Source: JBBIRM01 sp037441765
Lineage (GTDB): Bacteria; Desulfobacterota; BSN033; UBA1163
Assembly (NCBI GenBank): GCA_037441765.1
Contig: JBBIRM010000076.1
Span: 1-12,541, forward strand
Direction of reading: 5' to 3'
DNA length: 12,541 bases
The notes under the pieces were generated by a model. That model did not search any database, was not told the origin of the DNA, and worked only from the letters and a program-made list of their open reading frames with translations. Shown here in pieces: positions 1-7,802 of this stretch (within the stretch, counting starts at the first letter, position 1; each line of letters begins with the position of its first letter). A program made the position numbers and the translations under genes.

Positions 1-19
1 TCTATTTTTAATATCTCTT

Positions 20-1471
20 CTACATCAACCCTGCAATGGATCGCTGGGCAAAGGAGAGGACATTGGCAGGGAAGATCCCCATATATAGTGTCCCAACAAT
101 AGCCACAATCAGGGCAAATACCGATGCGGGTGAAAAATGGAGTCCTGTTATCTCTCGCTCCGATTCTCTAAAATACATCAGAACAGTGACCCTAAGGTAA
201 TAATAAACCGAGACAGCACTGTTGAGCACACCGATGATGACCAGCCAGTAGAATTTTGATTTCACCGCTGCACTAAAGACATAAAACTTTGCCATAAACC
301 CGCCAAGCGGTGGAATCCCTGCCATGGAGAGAAGAAAGATGGTCATTGAGGCAGCAAGAAGTGGATACTTAAATCCGATCCCTGCATAATCGCTAATCAT
401 GGTATTCTCTTCTCCCTTCTTTCCAAGCAGAATGACCACGGTGAAGGCACCGATATTCATGAAGGCATAGGCCATAAGGTAGAAGAGGATGCCTGAAGTT
501 CCCAAATCATTTCCTGCAACGAAGGCAACGAGAATATACCCCGCATGCGCAATGCTCGAATAGGCAAGCATCCTTTTAATATTTTCCTGGGAGATGGCGA
601 CGATGTTGCCCACGGTCATGGTCGCCACCGAAATCAGCCACATGATTGAAGTCCAATCCGGTCGAAACCCTGGCAGGGCAGAGAAGAAGACCCTTATAAA
701 TGCTGAAAATCCTGCTGCCTTCACCCCTGTTGCCATAAAGGCAGTGATCGAGGTGGGGGCACCTTCATACACATCTGGGGTCCACATATGGAAGGGGACA
801 GAGGCGATCTTAAATCCAAATCCGATGGTCAAAAAGACAAGGCTCATCATCAGCATTGGGTTTTTCAGTAAATTCTTAGAAGTTATGTAGTCGGCTACCT
901 CTTTTAGATGAAGAGACCCTGTAGCCCCATAAAGAAGTGCAATTCCATAAAGGAGAAAACCTGTGGCAAAGGCGCCCAGAAGAAAATACTTCATCGCAGC
1001 TTCAATCGACCTCTTATCCTCCCTCATCATTCCAGCCAGGATGTAGATTGAAATGGACATCGTCTCCAACCCAAGGAAGATGGTGATCAGATGTGTCCCC
1101 GCAGACATGAGCATCATTCCGAGGGTAGAGAAAAGTATCAGGGCATAGTATTCCCCGAACTCTATTCCCTCCCTCTGCACATAGCCCATCGATATAAGGA
1201 TGGTTAAAAAGGCAATGATCAAAAATAGGACTTTGAAAAACAGGGCAAAGCCATCCGAGGTGAACATCCCCTCAAAACCAGATTTGACAGAACCCATCTG
1301 GGTAAAGGTATAAAGGAAGGAAAGGACAATTCCAATCAGACAGATAATCCCCAGGTAACTCTTTTTCTCTGCTCTGGGTCTAAAGACATCGATCAGAAGC
1401 ACCAAAAACCCAAAAGCGGTGATAATGATCTCTGGAGCAATTAGGTATAGGTCAATCTCTGGTAGTTTCAT
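20..1471 (-). CDS. nuoN: NADH-quinone oxidoreductase subunit N (antiporter-like)
   Basis: Integral membrane subunit of Complex I, one of the three antiporter-like proton-pumping subunits (family Proton_antipo_M). The 483 residues match the usual length and are almost entirely hydrophobic helices. Charged residues expected in the proton path are visible: Glu136 in FLGLETMS, Lys221 in KIASVPFHMWTPDVYEGAPT, Lys251 in ATGVKAAGF and Lys395 in GGFMAKFYVF, corresponding to E. coli Glu133, Lys217, Lys247 and Lys395 by family alignment from memory. The ATG at 1471 is preceded by a strong AGGAGG about 9 bases upstream. It is the last visible gene of the nuo cluster, separated from nuoM by a 111-base spacer with an unusual repeat. 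Only 19 AT-rich bases follow the TAG stop, so no terminator can be judged. Identification is secure. Confidence 0.97.
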   Translation of the reverse strand: MKLPEIDLYLIAPEIIITAFGFLVLLIDVFRPRAEKKSYLGIICLIGIVLSFLYTFTQMGSVKSGFEGMFTSDGFALFFKVLFLIIAFLTILISMGYVQREGIEFGEYYALILFSTLGMMLMSAGTHLITIFLGLETMSISIYILAGMMREDKRSIEAAMKYFLLGAFATGFLLYGIALLYGATGSLHLKEVADYITSKNLLKNPMLMMSLVFLTIGFGFKIASVPFHMWTPDVYEGAPTSITAFMATGVKAAGFSAFIRVFFSALPGFRPDWTSIMWLISVATMTVGNIVAISQENIKRMLAYSSIAHAGYILVAFVAGNDLGTSGILFYLMAYAFMNIGAFTVVILLGKKGEENTMISDYAGIGFKYPLLAASMTIFLLSMAGIPPLGGFMAKFYVFSAAVKSKFYWLVIIGVLNSAVSVYYYLRVTVLMYFRESEREITGLHFSPASVFALIVAIVGTLYMGIFPANVLSFAQRSIAGLM

Positions 1472-1582
1472 TCAAAATGCCTCCTAATGAAAGGTTCCAC
1501 GGACTCGAGGACTTTAGGGTTCAAGAGTTAATTTAAGTTTTTTCGACTCCCTTGGTCACTTGAATCCTTGACCCTTTAAACC
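1472..1582. other. nuoM-nuoN spacer
   Basis: This 111-base spacer contains no open frame. It holds the nuoN ribosome binding site (AGGAGG on the minus strand near 1482-1487) and the inverted octamer array described separately. There is no stem followed by a T run in either direction, so it is unlikely to be a terminator. Confidence 0.7.
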
Positions 1583-1583
1583 C
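1501..1583. repeat. Inverted array of degenerate octamers (GGRTTCAA-like)
   Basis: Left arm on the plus strand has three octamers in tandem: GGACTCGA (1501-1508), GGACTTTA (1509-1516) and GGGTTCAA (1517-1524), followed by GAG. The right arm (1557-1583), read on the minus strand, also has three: GGGTTTAA, AGGGTCAA and GGATTCAA, followed by GTG. The arms are therefore imperfect inverted copies around a 29-base AT-rich centre, and the right arm overlaps the nuoM stop codon. Similar CTTGAATCC/CTTGACCC strings are, from memory, common between genes in deltaproteobacterial genomes. Function is unknown. Confidence 0.65.
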
Positions 1584-3133
1584 TATTTCTTGACTTCTGC
1601 TAATATCTTCGGGGAAGGTAAATCCACTTTCATCTCTATCCTTCCCTTGAAATCCTTTAAAAATTTCTCCACACTTACATCCATTTTGCTAAAGAAGAGT
1701 TTTGGATAGATCCCCATCAAAAAGATCAGGATGACCATGGGGGTAAGGGTTACGATCTCCCTTGCATTTAAGTCCTTCAGCCCTTCATTTTTGGGGTTAG
1801 TGATCTTCCCAAACATCACCCTCTGGAACATCCAGAGCATATAGCCTGCACCAAGGATCACTCCTGTAGCAGCCAGGACCCCATAAACCGCATTCGATTG
1901 AAAGGCTCCTAACAGGATCAGAAATTCCCCTACAAATCCATTTGTACTGGGTAGCCCAATCGAGGAGAGGGTTACAATCATAAAAAAGGCTGCGTAGATG
2001 GGCATTACCTTTGAAAGCCCTCCAAAGTCCGCAATCATCCTGGTATGACGTCGCTCATAAATCATCCCAACAATCAAGAATAGAGACCCTGTGCTAATTC
2101 CATGGTTGAGCATCTGATAGATCGAACCCTGTACCCCTTGCATGTTGAAGGCGAACATCCCGAGCATCACATAACCGAGGTGGCTCACGCTTGAGAAGGC
2201 CACCAGTCTTTTCAGGTCAGGTTGCATCATCGAAACCAGGGCCCCATAAATAATTCCAATGAGGGCCAAAACCGATATGAGAGGCATCAGCTCATAGGCT
2301 GCATTTGGAAAGAGAGGAATCGCAAATCGAATGAATCCATAGGTCCCCATCTTCAGCAAAACCCCAGCCAGTATGACACTTCCTGCTGTGGGCGCCTCGG
2401 TATGGGCATCAGGCAACCATGTGTGGAATGGAAACATCGGGACCTTGATGGCAAAGGCCAGGGCAAAGGCAGAAAAGAGCCAATATTGAGTTTCTATAGG
2501 AATCCCCAGTTTATAGAGTTCAAGAACATCGAAGGTGGCCTTTCCCGTTGCCTTCAGATTGATGAAGTAGAAAACTAAGATGGCAACCAGCATCAGGACA
2601 CTTCCAGCCATGGTAAAAAGAAAGAATTTGATCGCTGCATAGATCCTCCTCTTTGGATCTCCCCACACCCCGATCAGAAGATACATGGGGATGAGCATCA
2701 CCTCCCAGAAGACATAGAAGAGGATAAGATCAAGAGCAACCAGAGCACCTACCATTCCTGTTTCGAGGAAGAGAAAGGAGATCATATATTCCTTCACCCT
2801 GAAAGTAATTGCACTCCAGGAGCAGAGAATACAGAGAACAGTTAAGAATGTCGTGAGTAAAACGAGCAGGAGACTGATCCCATCTATTCCCAATTTGTAA
2901 CTGACCCCATAGGATTGGACCCACCACCAATCCTCCACAAACTGCATCTCTGCTGTCTTTGGATTGAAGGCAAAGAAAAGGGGCAGGGAGAAGATAAATT
3001 CAACCAGAGAAAATAGAAGGGCAACCCACCGAAGGGCCTTTACGTTCTCCTTGTTAATAAAGAGTAAAACGACGGCGCCCAAAAGGGGGAAAAAGGTTAT
3101 CAGTGATAAGATAGGGATTCCTAAGATTGTCAT
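1583..3133 (-). CDS. nuoM: NADH-quinone oxidoreductase subunit M (antiporter-like)
   Basis: Second antiporter-like proton-pumping membrane subunit of Complex I. At 516 residues it has normal family length. Diagnostic elements are VFWEVMLIPMYLLIGVWG with the essential Glu144, Lys230 in AFAIKVPMFPFHTWLPDAHT, Lys261 in LLKMGTYGFIRF and Glu403 in NGFVGEFLIL. The HTWLPDAHTEAPTAGSVILA stretch distinguishes NuoM from NuoL and NuoN. A short polar tail (about residues 485-516) follows the last helix. The ATG at 3133 has an AAGGAG site about 8 bases upstream, and the gene lies 68 bases after nuoL in the same direction. Its TAG stop overlaps the right arm of the octamer repeat in the nuoM-nuoN spacer. 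No missing residues or frame problems were seen. Confidence 0.97.
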   Translation of the reverse strand: MTILGIPILSLITFFPLLGAVVLLFINKENVKALRWVALLFSLVEFIFSLPLFFAFNPKTAEMQFVEDWWWVQSYGVSYKLGIDGISLLLVLLTTFLTVLCILCSWSAITFRVKEYMISFLFLETGMVGALVALDLILFYVFWEVMLIPMYLLIGVWGDPKRRIYAAIKFFLFTMAGSVLMLVAILVFYFINLKATGKATFDVLELYKLGIPIETQYWLFSAFALAFAIKVPMFPFHTWLPDAHTEAPTAGSVILAGVLLKMGTYGFIRFAIPLFPNAAYELMPLISVLALIGIIYGALVSMMQPDLKRLVAFSSVSHLGYVMLGMFAFNMQGVQGSIYQMLNHGISTGSLFLIVGMIYERRHTRMIADFGGLSKVMPIYAAFFMIVTLSSIGLPSTNGFVGEFLILLGAFQSNAVYGVLAATGVILGAGYMLWMFQRVMFGKITNPKNEGLKDLNAREIVTLTPMVILIFLMGIYPKLFFSKMDVSVEKFLKDFKGRIEMKVDLPSPKILAEVKK

Positions 3134-3167
3134 GAAAAAGACTCCTTCTTTAAGTTTGCTGAACTAA

Positions 3168-3190
3168 AAATCCGAATATCGAAATTTGAA
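3168..3190. repeat. AT-rich ATCCGAAT-type spacer repeat between nuoL and nuoM
   Basis: The 68-base nuoL-nuoM spacer contains ATCCGAATATCGAAATTTGA, related to the sequence upstream of the first gene at 12463-12486. It is much richer in A and T than the flanking genes. The nuoM ribosome binding site (AAGGAG on the minus strand) lies outside it at about 3142-3147. It looks like a short dispersed intergenic repeat and does not form a strong hairpin. Confidence 0.45.
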
Positions 3191-3201
3191 TTTTCATATT
3201 T

Positions 3202-5196
3202 TTAATAGAAGATGGCTCGGACAATATAATAACCTGCGATGATCACTGCACCCAGGACCATTGAAAAGGCATAATTCTGAACAAACCCGGTCTGAATCCT
3301 TCTCATAACTCCTGAAATCAAACCGATGAGATAGGCAATACCATTGACCGTTCCATCGATGACGAAGTCATCAAAACCTTTCCAGAGGCCTGTTCCCAAC
3401 CCCTTCAGGGAGTTGACAAAAAGGACTTCATAAATCTCATCTACATAATACTTGTTAAATATCAGTGTATATAATCCCTTCCACCTCTCAGCCAATCGCT
3501 TTGGAAGTGCAGGGTTTTTGATATAGAAAAGGTAAGCGACCCCAATACCTACCAGGGCAATAATGACTGAAACAACCATCATGAGGAGTTCCAGTTGGGC
3601 TGAATGGCTTGCCCCTTCTCCTTCTCCTCCAGAAGCCCAAGCCTGAGAGAGAAGGGTTATGCCTGAATGAGCCTTGGCAGGTCCCCCCCCTCCTAAAACT
3701 GGAGCCAGAAATTCGTTGATATGATTGGCCCCTCCTAAAACATGAGGAACACCTACATAACCTCCGATGACCGAAAGAACAGCGAGGATGACGAGAGGGA
3801 TGGTCATGATCTTTGGTGATTCATGGATATGGTGGGCTACATGAGGATCGACTCTCGACTCCCCAAAGAAGGTTAAAAAGAGGGCCCTGAACATATAGAA
3901 GGCGGTCATCCCTGCTGCAATTGCTGCAATGAGCCAGAGGAGAAAATGGCCGCGAGGGCTGGAAAAGGCCTGCCAGAGAATCTCATCCTTACTGAAAAAA
4001 CCCGAAAGCCCAGGAATTCCTGCGATGGCAAGGGTAGCAATGAAGAAGGTCCAGAAGGTGATGGGAATCTTCGTGCGAAGTGCTCCCATCTTCCTCATAT
4101 CCAATTCACCACTGAGGGCATGCATCACACTGCCTGCTCCAAGGAAGAGGAGCCCTTTAAAAAAGGCGTGGGTCATAAGATGAAAGATCCCAGCGCTGAA
4201 GGCTCCAACCCCCACTCCTAAGAACATATACCCTAACTGGCTAATCGTTGAATAGGCCAATACCTTTTTAATATCGTTCTGGCAGAACCCAATTGATGCG
4301 GTGTAGATGGCTGTGGCAACTCCCACAATCGCCACAATAGCCATGGAGATGGGTGCCATACTATATAGCACATTGCACCGGGCTATCATATAAACACCTG
4401 CGGTCACCATGGTTGCGGCGTGAATAAGGGAGCTTACCGGAGTCGGGCCTTCCATTGCATCCGGAAGCCAAACATAAAGTGGTATCTGTGCTGATTTGCC
4501 ACAGGCTCCAATAAAGAGGAGGATAGTGATAAGGGTGACAGTTGTTGAGTCGAGTAGATGAGCATTTTGAAACACTTCTGTGAAATCGAGTGTCCAGATT
4601 CCTTTTTGACCGAGGCTGGTAAAAAGAAGGAACATTCCAAGGATAAAACCGAAGTCGCCAACTCGGTTTACCACAAATGCCTTCTTCCCTGCATTAGCCG
4701 CGGAGTCTTTCTCGAACCAGAACCCAATCAAGAGGTAAGAGCAGAGTCCTACCCCTTCCCACCCTACAAACATCAATAGAAAATTATTGGCAAGAACAAG
4801 GTTAAGCATCATGAAGACAAAAAGATTGAGATATGTAAAATAGCGGGGATAGCCAGGATCATCGTGCATATATCCCACAGAATAAATATGGATAAAGAAA
4901 CTGACTCCAGTGACCACCAGCGCCATGAGAATAGAGAGAGGATCGATCTGGTACCCGATCACGGTATGGAAGGAACCTGAAACGACCCAGTCGAAGATCA
5001 CCTTTTCAAAGAATCGTTCGGAAGGTGGCTTTGCGATGAGCGCAAGGAAGACCAGAATGGAAGTGAGAAAGGAAAGCCCCAGTGCTCCACAGGCCACCCA
5101 ACTAACAAGATTCTTGCTATATCGTCTCCCAAAAAGCCCATTCAATAAAAATCCGATGGCTGGAAAGGCAGGAATTAACCAAACGTAATCAAACAT
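3202..5196 (-). CDS. nuoL: NADH-quinone oxidoreductase subunit L (antiporter-like, lateral helix)
   Basis: Largest antiporter-like membrane subunit of Complex I, at the distal end of the membrane arm. The 664 residues fit the long NuoL type, with an N-terminal Proton_antipo_N part followed by the 14-helix antiporter core. Key residues are Glu147 in VGWEGVGLCSYLLIGFW, Lys234 in ACGKSAQIPLYVWLPDAMEG, Lys347 in HAFFKGLLFLGAG and Asp404 in GFFSKDEIL. After a hydrophilic glycine-rich loop (about 498-532), residues 533-664 carry the extra helices and amphipathic stretch expected of the lateral helix and its anchor. The ATG at 5196 has AGGAG about 8 bases upstream. A run of eight G (minus strand) codes for part of Gly502-505; it could be a slippage or sequencing hotspot, but the frame is intact as given. 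Confidence 0.97.
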   Translation of the reverse strand: MFDYVWLIPAFPAIGFLLNGLFGRRYSKNLVSWVACGALGLSFLTSILVFLALIAKPPSERFFEKVIFDWVVSGSFHTVIGYQIDPLSILMALVVTGVSFFIHIYSVGYMHDDPGYPRYFTYLNLFVFMMLNLVLANNFLLMFVGWEGVGLCSYLLIGFWFEKDSAANAGKKAFVVNRVGDFGFILGMFLLFTSLGQKGIWTLDFTEVFQNAHLLDSTTVTLITILLFIGACGKSAQIPLYVWLPDAMEGPTPVSSLIHAATMVTAGVYMIARCNVLYSMAPISMAIVAIVGVATAIYTASIGFCQNDIKKVLAYSTISQLGYMFLGVGVGAFSAGIFHLMTHAFFKGLLFLGAGSVMHALSGELDMRKMGALRTKIPITFWTFFIATLAIAGIPGLSGFFSKDEILWQAFSSPRGHFLLWLIAAIAAGMTAFYMFRALFLTFFGESRVDPHVAHHIHESPKIMTIPLVILAVLSVIGGYVGVPHVLGGANHINEFLAPVLGGGGPAKAHSGITLLSQAWASGGEGEGASHSAQLELLMMVVSVIIALVGIGVAYLFYIKNPALPKRLAERWKGLYTLIFNKYYVDEIYEVLFVNSLKGLGTGLWKGFDDFVIDGTVNGIAYLIGLISGVMRRIQTGFVQNYAFSMVLGAVIIAGYYIVRAIFY

Positions 5197-5225
5197 GTAG
5201 AACTCCTTCTCATCATTGCGGATTT

Positions 5226-5258
5226 AGACTGCCCACCTAAGAATTGCTTTGGCAGGCT
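5226..5258. other. Small hairpin in the nuoK-nuoL spacer
   Basis: CTGCC at 5229-5233 pairs with GGCAG at 5251-5255. AG/CT extends the stem outside one mismatch, and AAG/CTT (5239-5241 with 5247-5249) can form the inner stem. The asymmetric interior makes it weak. It sits in a 107-base spacer that otherwise holds only the nuoL ribosome binding site. No T run follows, so it is not an intrinsic terminator. Confidence 0.35.
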
Positions 5259-5303
5259 GGGATTGTGAATTTCAAAGTTTTGTTCTCCCTTCCACAATTG
5301 GAA

Positions 5304-5621
5304 TCACCATTTTAAAAGGTTGACCTCATCCACATTGATGGTTTCTCTCGAGCGATAGAGCATGACAAAGATGGCCAATCCCACTGCCGCCTCAGCAGCA
5401 GCCACAGCCATAACAAAAAAGGCAAAGACCACCCCATCCATCGATTGGAGAAAGCGGGAAAAGGTGATAAAACTAAGATTGACCGCATTCAACATCAACT
5501 CAATTGACATGAAGACCACAATGGCATTGCGTCGTGTCAAGGCCCCAATGACCCCAATCGTAAAAAGTATTCCACTCAATACCAGATATACCTCAGGAGG
5601 AATAGACGGAACGGTCCACAT
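5304..5621 (-). CDS. nuoK: NADH-quinone oxidoreductase subunit K
   Basis: Small three-helix membrane subunit of Complex I (MrpC-like) that lies between NuoJ and the antiporter-like subunits. The 105-residue length is typical. The two membrane-buried glutamates needed for proton transfer are present: Glu41 in FMSIELMLNAVNL and Glu77 in AVAAAEAAVGLAIFV (E. coli Glu36 and Glu72). The first helix carries the family sequence YLVLSGILFTIGVIGALTRR. The ATG at 5621 lies 11 bases after nuoJ, and its AAGGAG site begins within the nuoJ stop codon, which suggests coupled translation. A 107-base spacer with a small hairpin separates it from nuoL. Identification is secure. Confidence 0.96.
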   Translation of the reverse strand: MWTVPSIPPEVYLVLSGILFTIGVIGALTRRNAIVVFMSIELMLNAVNLSFITFSRFLQSMDGVVFAFFVMAVAAAEAAVGLAIFVMLYRSRETINVDEVNLLKW

Positions 5622-5632
5622 AAATCTTCTCC

Positions 5633-6160
5633 TTATCTTCTCCTCTTGCTCAACACCACTGCCCCAATGATGGCTGCTACAAGGAGGATCGATACCACCT
5701 CAAACGGGAAGAGATACTTTGTAAAGAGAACTTCACCAAATGTCTTTGTGCTGGTCTTCATCTTATCCAAGTCATAAACACCCACTTTCCCAGCAGGGGA
5801 TCTGGCTACCACGGAGTAGAGAATCCCGAGTAAAAAAATAAGGGCCAGGAAACTACCAATCACTTTTGAATAGACAATCTTTAGCCCCCTCCTAAGTTCT
5901 TCCTCAAGGTCGAGGAGCATGATGACAAAAACGATCAACATAACGATCGCTCCTGCATAGACAACTACCTGAATGATGGCAATGAACTGGCTGTGAAGCA
6001 ATATATAAAGAACTGCTACACAGAGGAAAGTCAGGACCATAAAGAGGGCACTATGGATTGGATTCTTTCGGGTGATGACGAGAATCGAAGCAAGAATGGA
6101 TAGAAATCCTGCCCCCAAAAAGATCAACCATTGAAATAGGTTTCCTATATTTTCAGCCAT
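5633..6160 (-). CDS. nuoJ: NADH-quinone oxidoreductase subunit J
   Basis: Five-helix membrane subunit of Complex I, 175 residues, near the quinone-side end of the membrane arm. The conserved third helix is seen as VVVYAGAIVMLIVFVIMLLD (about residues 65-84), which contains the flexible, pi-bulge region known from the family. The N-terminal motif RKNPIHSALFMVLTFLCVA is also typical. Helices are followed by a basic SKRRR tail. The ATG at 6160 is preceded by GGAG about 9 bases upstream, a modest site. nuoK follows after 11 bases with its ribosome binding site in the nuoJ stop, so the two are probably coupled. The gene is separated from nuoI by a 160-base hairpin-bearing spacer, the longest in the cluster. 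Confidence 0.95.
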   Translation of the reverse strand: MAENIGNLFQWLIFLGAGFLSILASILVITRKNPIHSALFMVLTFLCVAVLYILLHSQFIAIIQVVVYAGAIVMLIVFVIMLLDLEEELRRGLKIVYSKVIGSFLALIFLLGILYSVVARSPAGKVGVYDLDKMKTSTKTFGEVLFTKYLFPFEVVSILLVAAIIGAVVLSKRRR

Positions 6161-6320
6161 CTCTCATACTCCGTATGAACTTCCTGCTAAGATAAATTTG
6201 GCTTCATAGGGCAAGGGCTTCTTTAAGCAGACCTAAAGGCCTGCCCTACTTAAAATTGATAAATATAAAAAATGGTTAACTCTTTATAATATCCTTCCCC
6301 TTTCAAAGATAGAGGATTCC
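6161..6320. other. nuoI-nuoJ spacer, longest in the cluster
   Basis: The 160-base AT-rich spacer has no coding frame with a plausible start and binding site. It contains the 42-base hairpin listed separately and a GGAG site just before nuoJ. Its length is out of line with the tight spacing of its neighbours (3 bases between nuoH and nuoI, 11 between nuoJ and nuoK). A secondary promoter or processing site is possible, but no convincing -35/-10 pair was found. Confidence 0.55.
6207..6248. other. Bulged 15-bp hairpin between nuoI and nuoJ
   Basis: TAGGGCA (6207-6213) pairs with TGCCCTA (6242-6248), GGC (6216-6218) with GCC (6239-6241) and CTTTA (6221-6225) with TAAAG (6234-6238), around an 8-base loop. 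Left-side bulges are AG and TT. There is no T run on either side, so a terminator is unlikely. It resembles a dispersed REP-like palindrome or an RNA processing stem; the sequence alone cannot decide. Confidence 0.6.
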
Positions 6321-6734
6321 TTAGGGATTTAATTTCTTCTCCTCCAAAAGCCTTTCTGTTGTCATCAGATAGGCCCTTCTGTCTGCCTCCACCCATTCAT
6401 AATTCTTTCCTAAGAATATCGCCTTCACCGGGCAGGCCTCCTCACAGAAGCCGCAGAAGATACAGCGTGAGGCATCCAGTTCATAGGTTAGGGGATATCG
6501 GTTCCCCTCTTCATCCTCCGCAGTCTCAATATAAATACATTGAGAAGGACAGACCGCCATGCAGAGGCCGCAGGCCACACACTTGGGTTTCCCCTTCTCA
6601 TCCATTTCAAAATACTGAATTCCCCTCCACCTTTTTGCGGGGAGTAATTTCTCCTCCGGATATTGAATGGTGATGGGCCTGGAGAAGAACCTCGAGAGTG
6701 TCAGCATCAATCCTTTTAATAATGGAATGATCAT
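6321..6734 (-). CDS. nuoI: NADH-quinone oxidoreductase subunit I, 2x[4Fe-4S] ferredoxin-like
   Basis: Peripheral-arm subunit that carries clusters N6a and N6b and passes electrons from NuoG towards NuoB and the quinone site. The 137-residue protein holds two complete ferredoxin motifs: CVACGLCMAVCPSQC (Cys52, 55, 58, 62) and CIFCGFCEEACPVKAI (Cys91, 94, 97, 101). The upstream RWRGIQYFEMDEKGKPKC segment matches the family signature before the first cluster. An N-terminal amphipathic stretch (residues 1-20) fits the membrane-contact helix. The ATG at 6734 lies 3 bases after the nuoH stop, and the likely site AAGGGG overlaps the end of nuoH, indicating translational coupling. Length is at the short end of the family, with nothing essential missing. 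Confidence 0.96.
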   Translation of the reverse strand: MIIPLLKGLMLTLSRFFSRPITIQYPEEKLLPAKRWRGIQYFEMDEKGKPKCVACGLCMAVCPSQCIYIETAEDEEGNRYPLTYELDASRCIFCGFCEEACPVKAIFLGKNYEWVEADRRAYLMTTERLLEEKKLNP

Positions 6735-6737
6735 CTT

Positions 6738-7757
6738 TTACCCCTTCAGTGAAACAACGAGTCCTGTGATCAATAAATTGACAAGGGTTAAGGGAAGCAA
6801 AACCTTCCATCCAAACTTCATAATCTGATCGTATCGGAGTCTTGGGAAGGTTCCCCTTTGCCAGATGAAGAAGAAGATAAAAACAAAAAGTTTTAAGCAA
6901 AACCATACCACCCCTGGGATGAAGCCCAGTTGAGGGAGGGGCGGCTGCCAGCCTCCCCAAAAGAGAGTCACTGCAATAGCGCCCATGGTAATCATATGAG
7001 CATATTCTGCCATGAAGAAGAGGGCAAACTTCATACTGCTATATTCAATGTTAAACCCACAAGCCAACTCAGATTCAGCCTCAGGCATATCGAATGGCGT
7101 CCGATTAATCTCTGCCAGTCCGCATATGACATAGAGGATAAAGGCAAGAGGTTGATACCAGACGTTCCAATTCCAGAAACCTCCCCCTTGAAGGCTGACG
7201 ATCTCTGTCAGTCTCAAACTCTGAGAAAGGATAATGACTCCAATAATGGATAGACCGAGGGATACCTCGTAACTGATCATCTGGGCCGCTGCCCGAAGAG
7301 AACCTGTCAGGCCATACTTATTTCCAGAGGCCCACCCTCCCAAGATGATGCCATACTCTCCGAGGGTGGCAAAGGCAAAGACATATAGTAGACCGATATC
7401 CACATCGGCCAATCTGAGTTTTACCACCCAATTCGTCCCAGGGATGGTGAACTGATTTCCGAATGGGATCACCGCAAAGAGGCTTATGGCTGAAATGATT
7501 GCAATCATCGGGGCAAGAACGAAGACCGGCTTATCCGCCCTTGCAGGAATAAGGTCTTCCTTAAAGAAGGCCTTGATGCCATCTGAAAAAGGCTGAAGCA
7601 ATCCAAAGGGACCACAACGATTTGGACCAAAACGAATCTGTATGTGGCCCAAGACCTTCCGTTCAAGCCATGTTAGATAGGCAACCGAGAGCATCAGACA
7701 TGCAAAGACCACCACACATTTAATCACGATTTCGATGAGAAGATATAACAACTGCAT
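6738..7757 (-). CDS. nuoH: NADH-quinone oxidoreductase subunit H
   Basis: Membrane subunit that forms much of the quinone chamber and links the peripheral and membrane arms. The 339 residues contain the conserved cytoplasmic loops: TWLERKVLGHIQIRFGPNRC (about 29-48), the FSDGIKAFFKEDLIPARADK loop (57-76) and GLAEINRTPFDMPEAESELA (213-232) with its Glu-rich quinone-site sequence. This is followed by GFNIEYSSMKFALFFMAEYA (234-253). About eight hydrophobic helices are evident. LACGF replaces the commoner LVAGY just after the acidic loop, a small variation. The ATG at 7757 has GAGGAG about 8 bases upstream and lies 45 bases after nuoG. nuoI begins 3 bases beyond its stop. Identification is secure. 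Confidence 0.97.
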   Translation of the reverse strand: MQLLYLLIEIVIKCVVVFACLMLSVAYLTWLERKVLGHIQIRFGPNRCGPFGLLQPFSDGIKAFFKEDLIPARADKPVFVLAPMIAIISAISLFAVIPFGNQFTIPGTNWVVKLRLADVDIGLLYVFAFATLGEYGIILGGWASGNKYGLTGSLRAAAQMISYEVSLGLSIIGVIILSQSLRLTEIVSLQGGGFWNWNVWYQPLAFILYVICGLAEINRTPFDMPEAESELACGFNIEYSSMKFALFFMAEYAHMITMGAIAVTLFWGGWQPPLPQLGFIPGVVWFCLKLFVFIFFFIWQRGTFPRLRYDQIMKFGWKVLLPLTLVNLLITGLVVSLKG

Positions 7758-7802
7758 TCTATTTCTCCTCTACCTCAAAAGCTCCATTCCCTCTAAAGGA
7801 GT

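Noticed and set aside
2222..2578. 118-codon plus-strand open frame inside nuoM
   Set aside because: It lies entirely opposite conserved NuoM helices and has a composition typical of an antisense shadow.
6207..6248. Intrinsic terminator between nuoI and nuoJ
   Set aside because: The stem is good, but no T run follows on either strand and the downstream nuo genes continue in the same direction.
6607..6960. 117-codon minus-strand open frame overlapping nuoH and nuoI
   Set aside because: It is out of frame with both well-conserved genes and ends within nuoI. It has no family motif.
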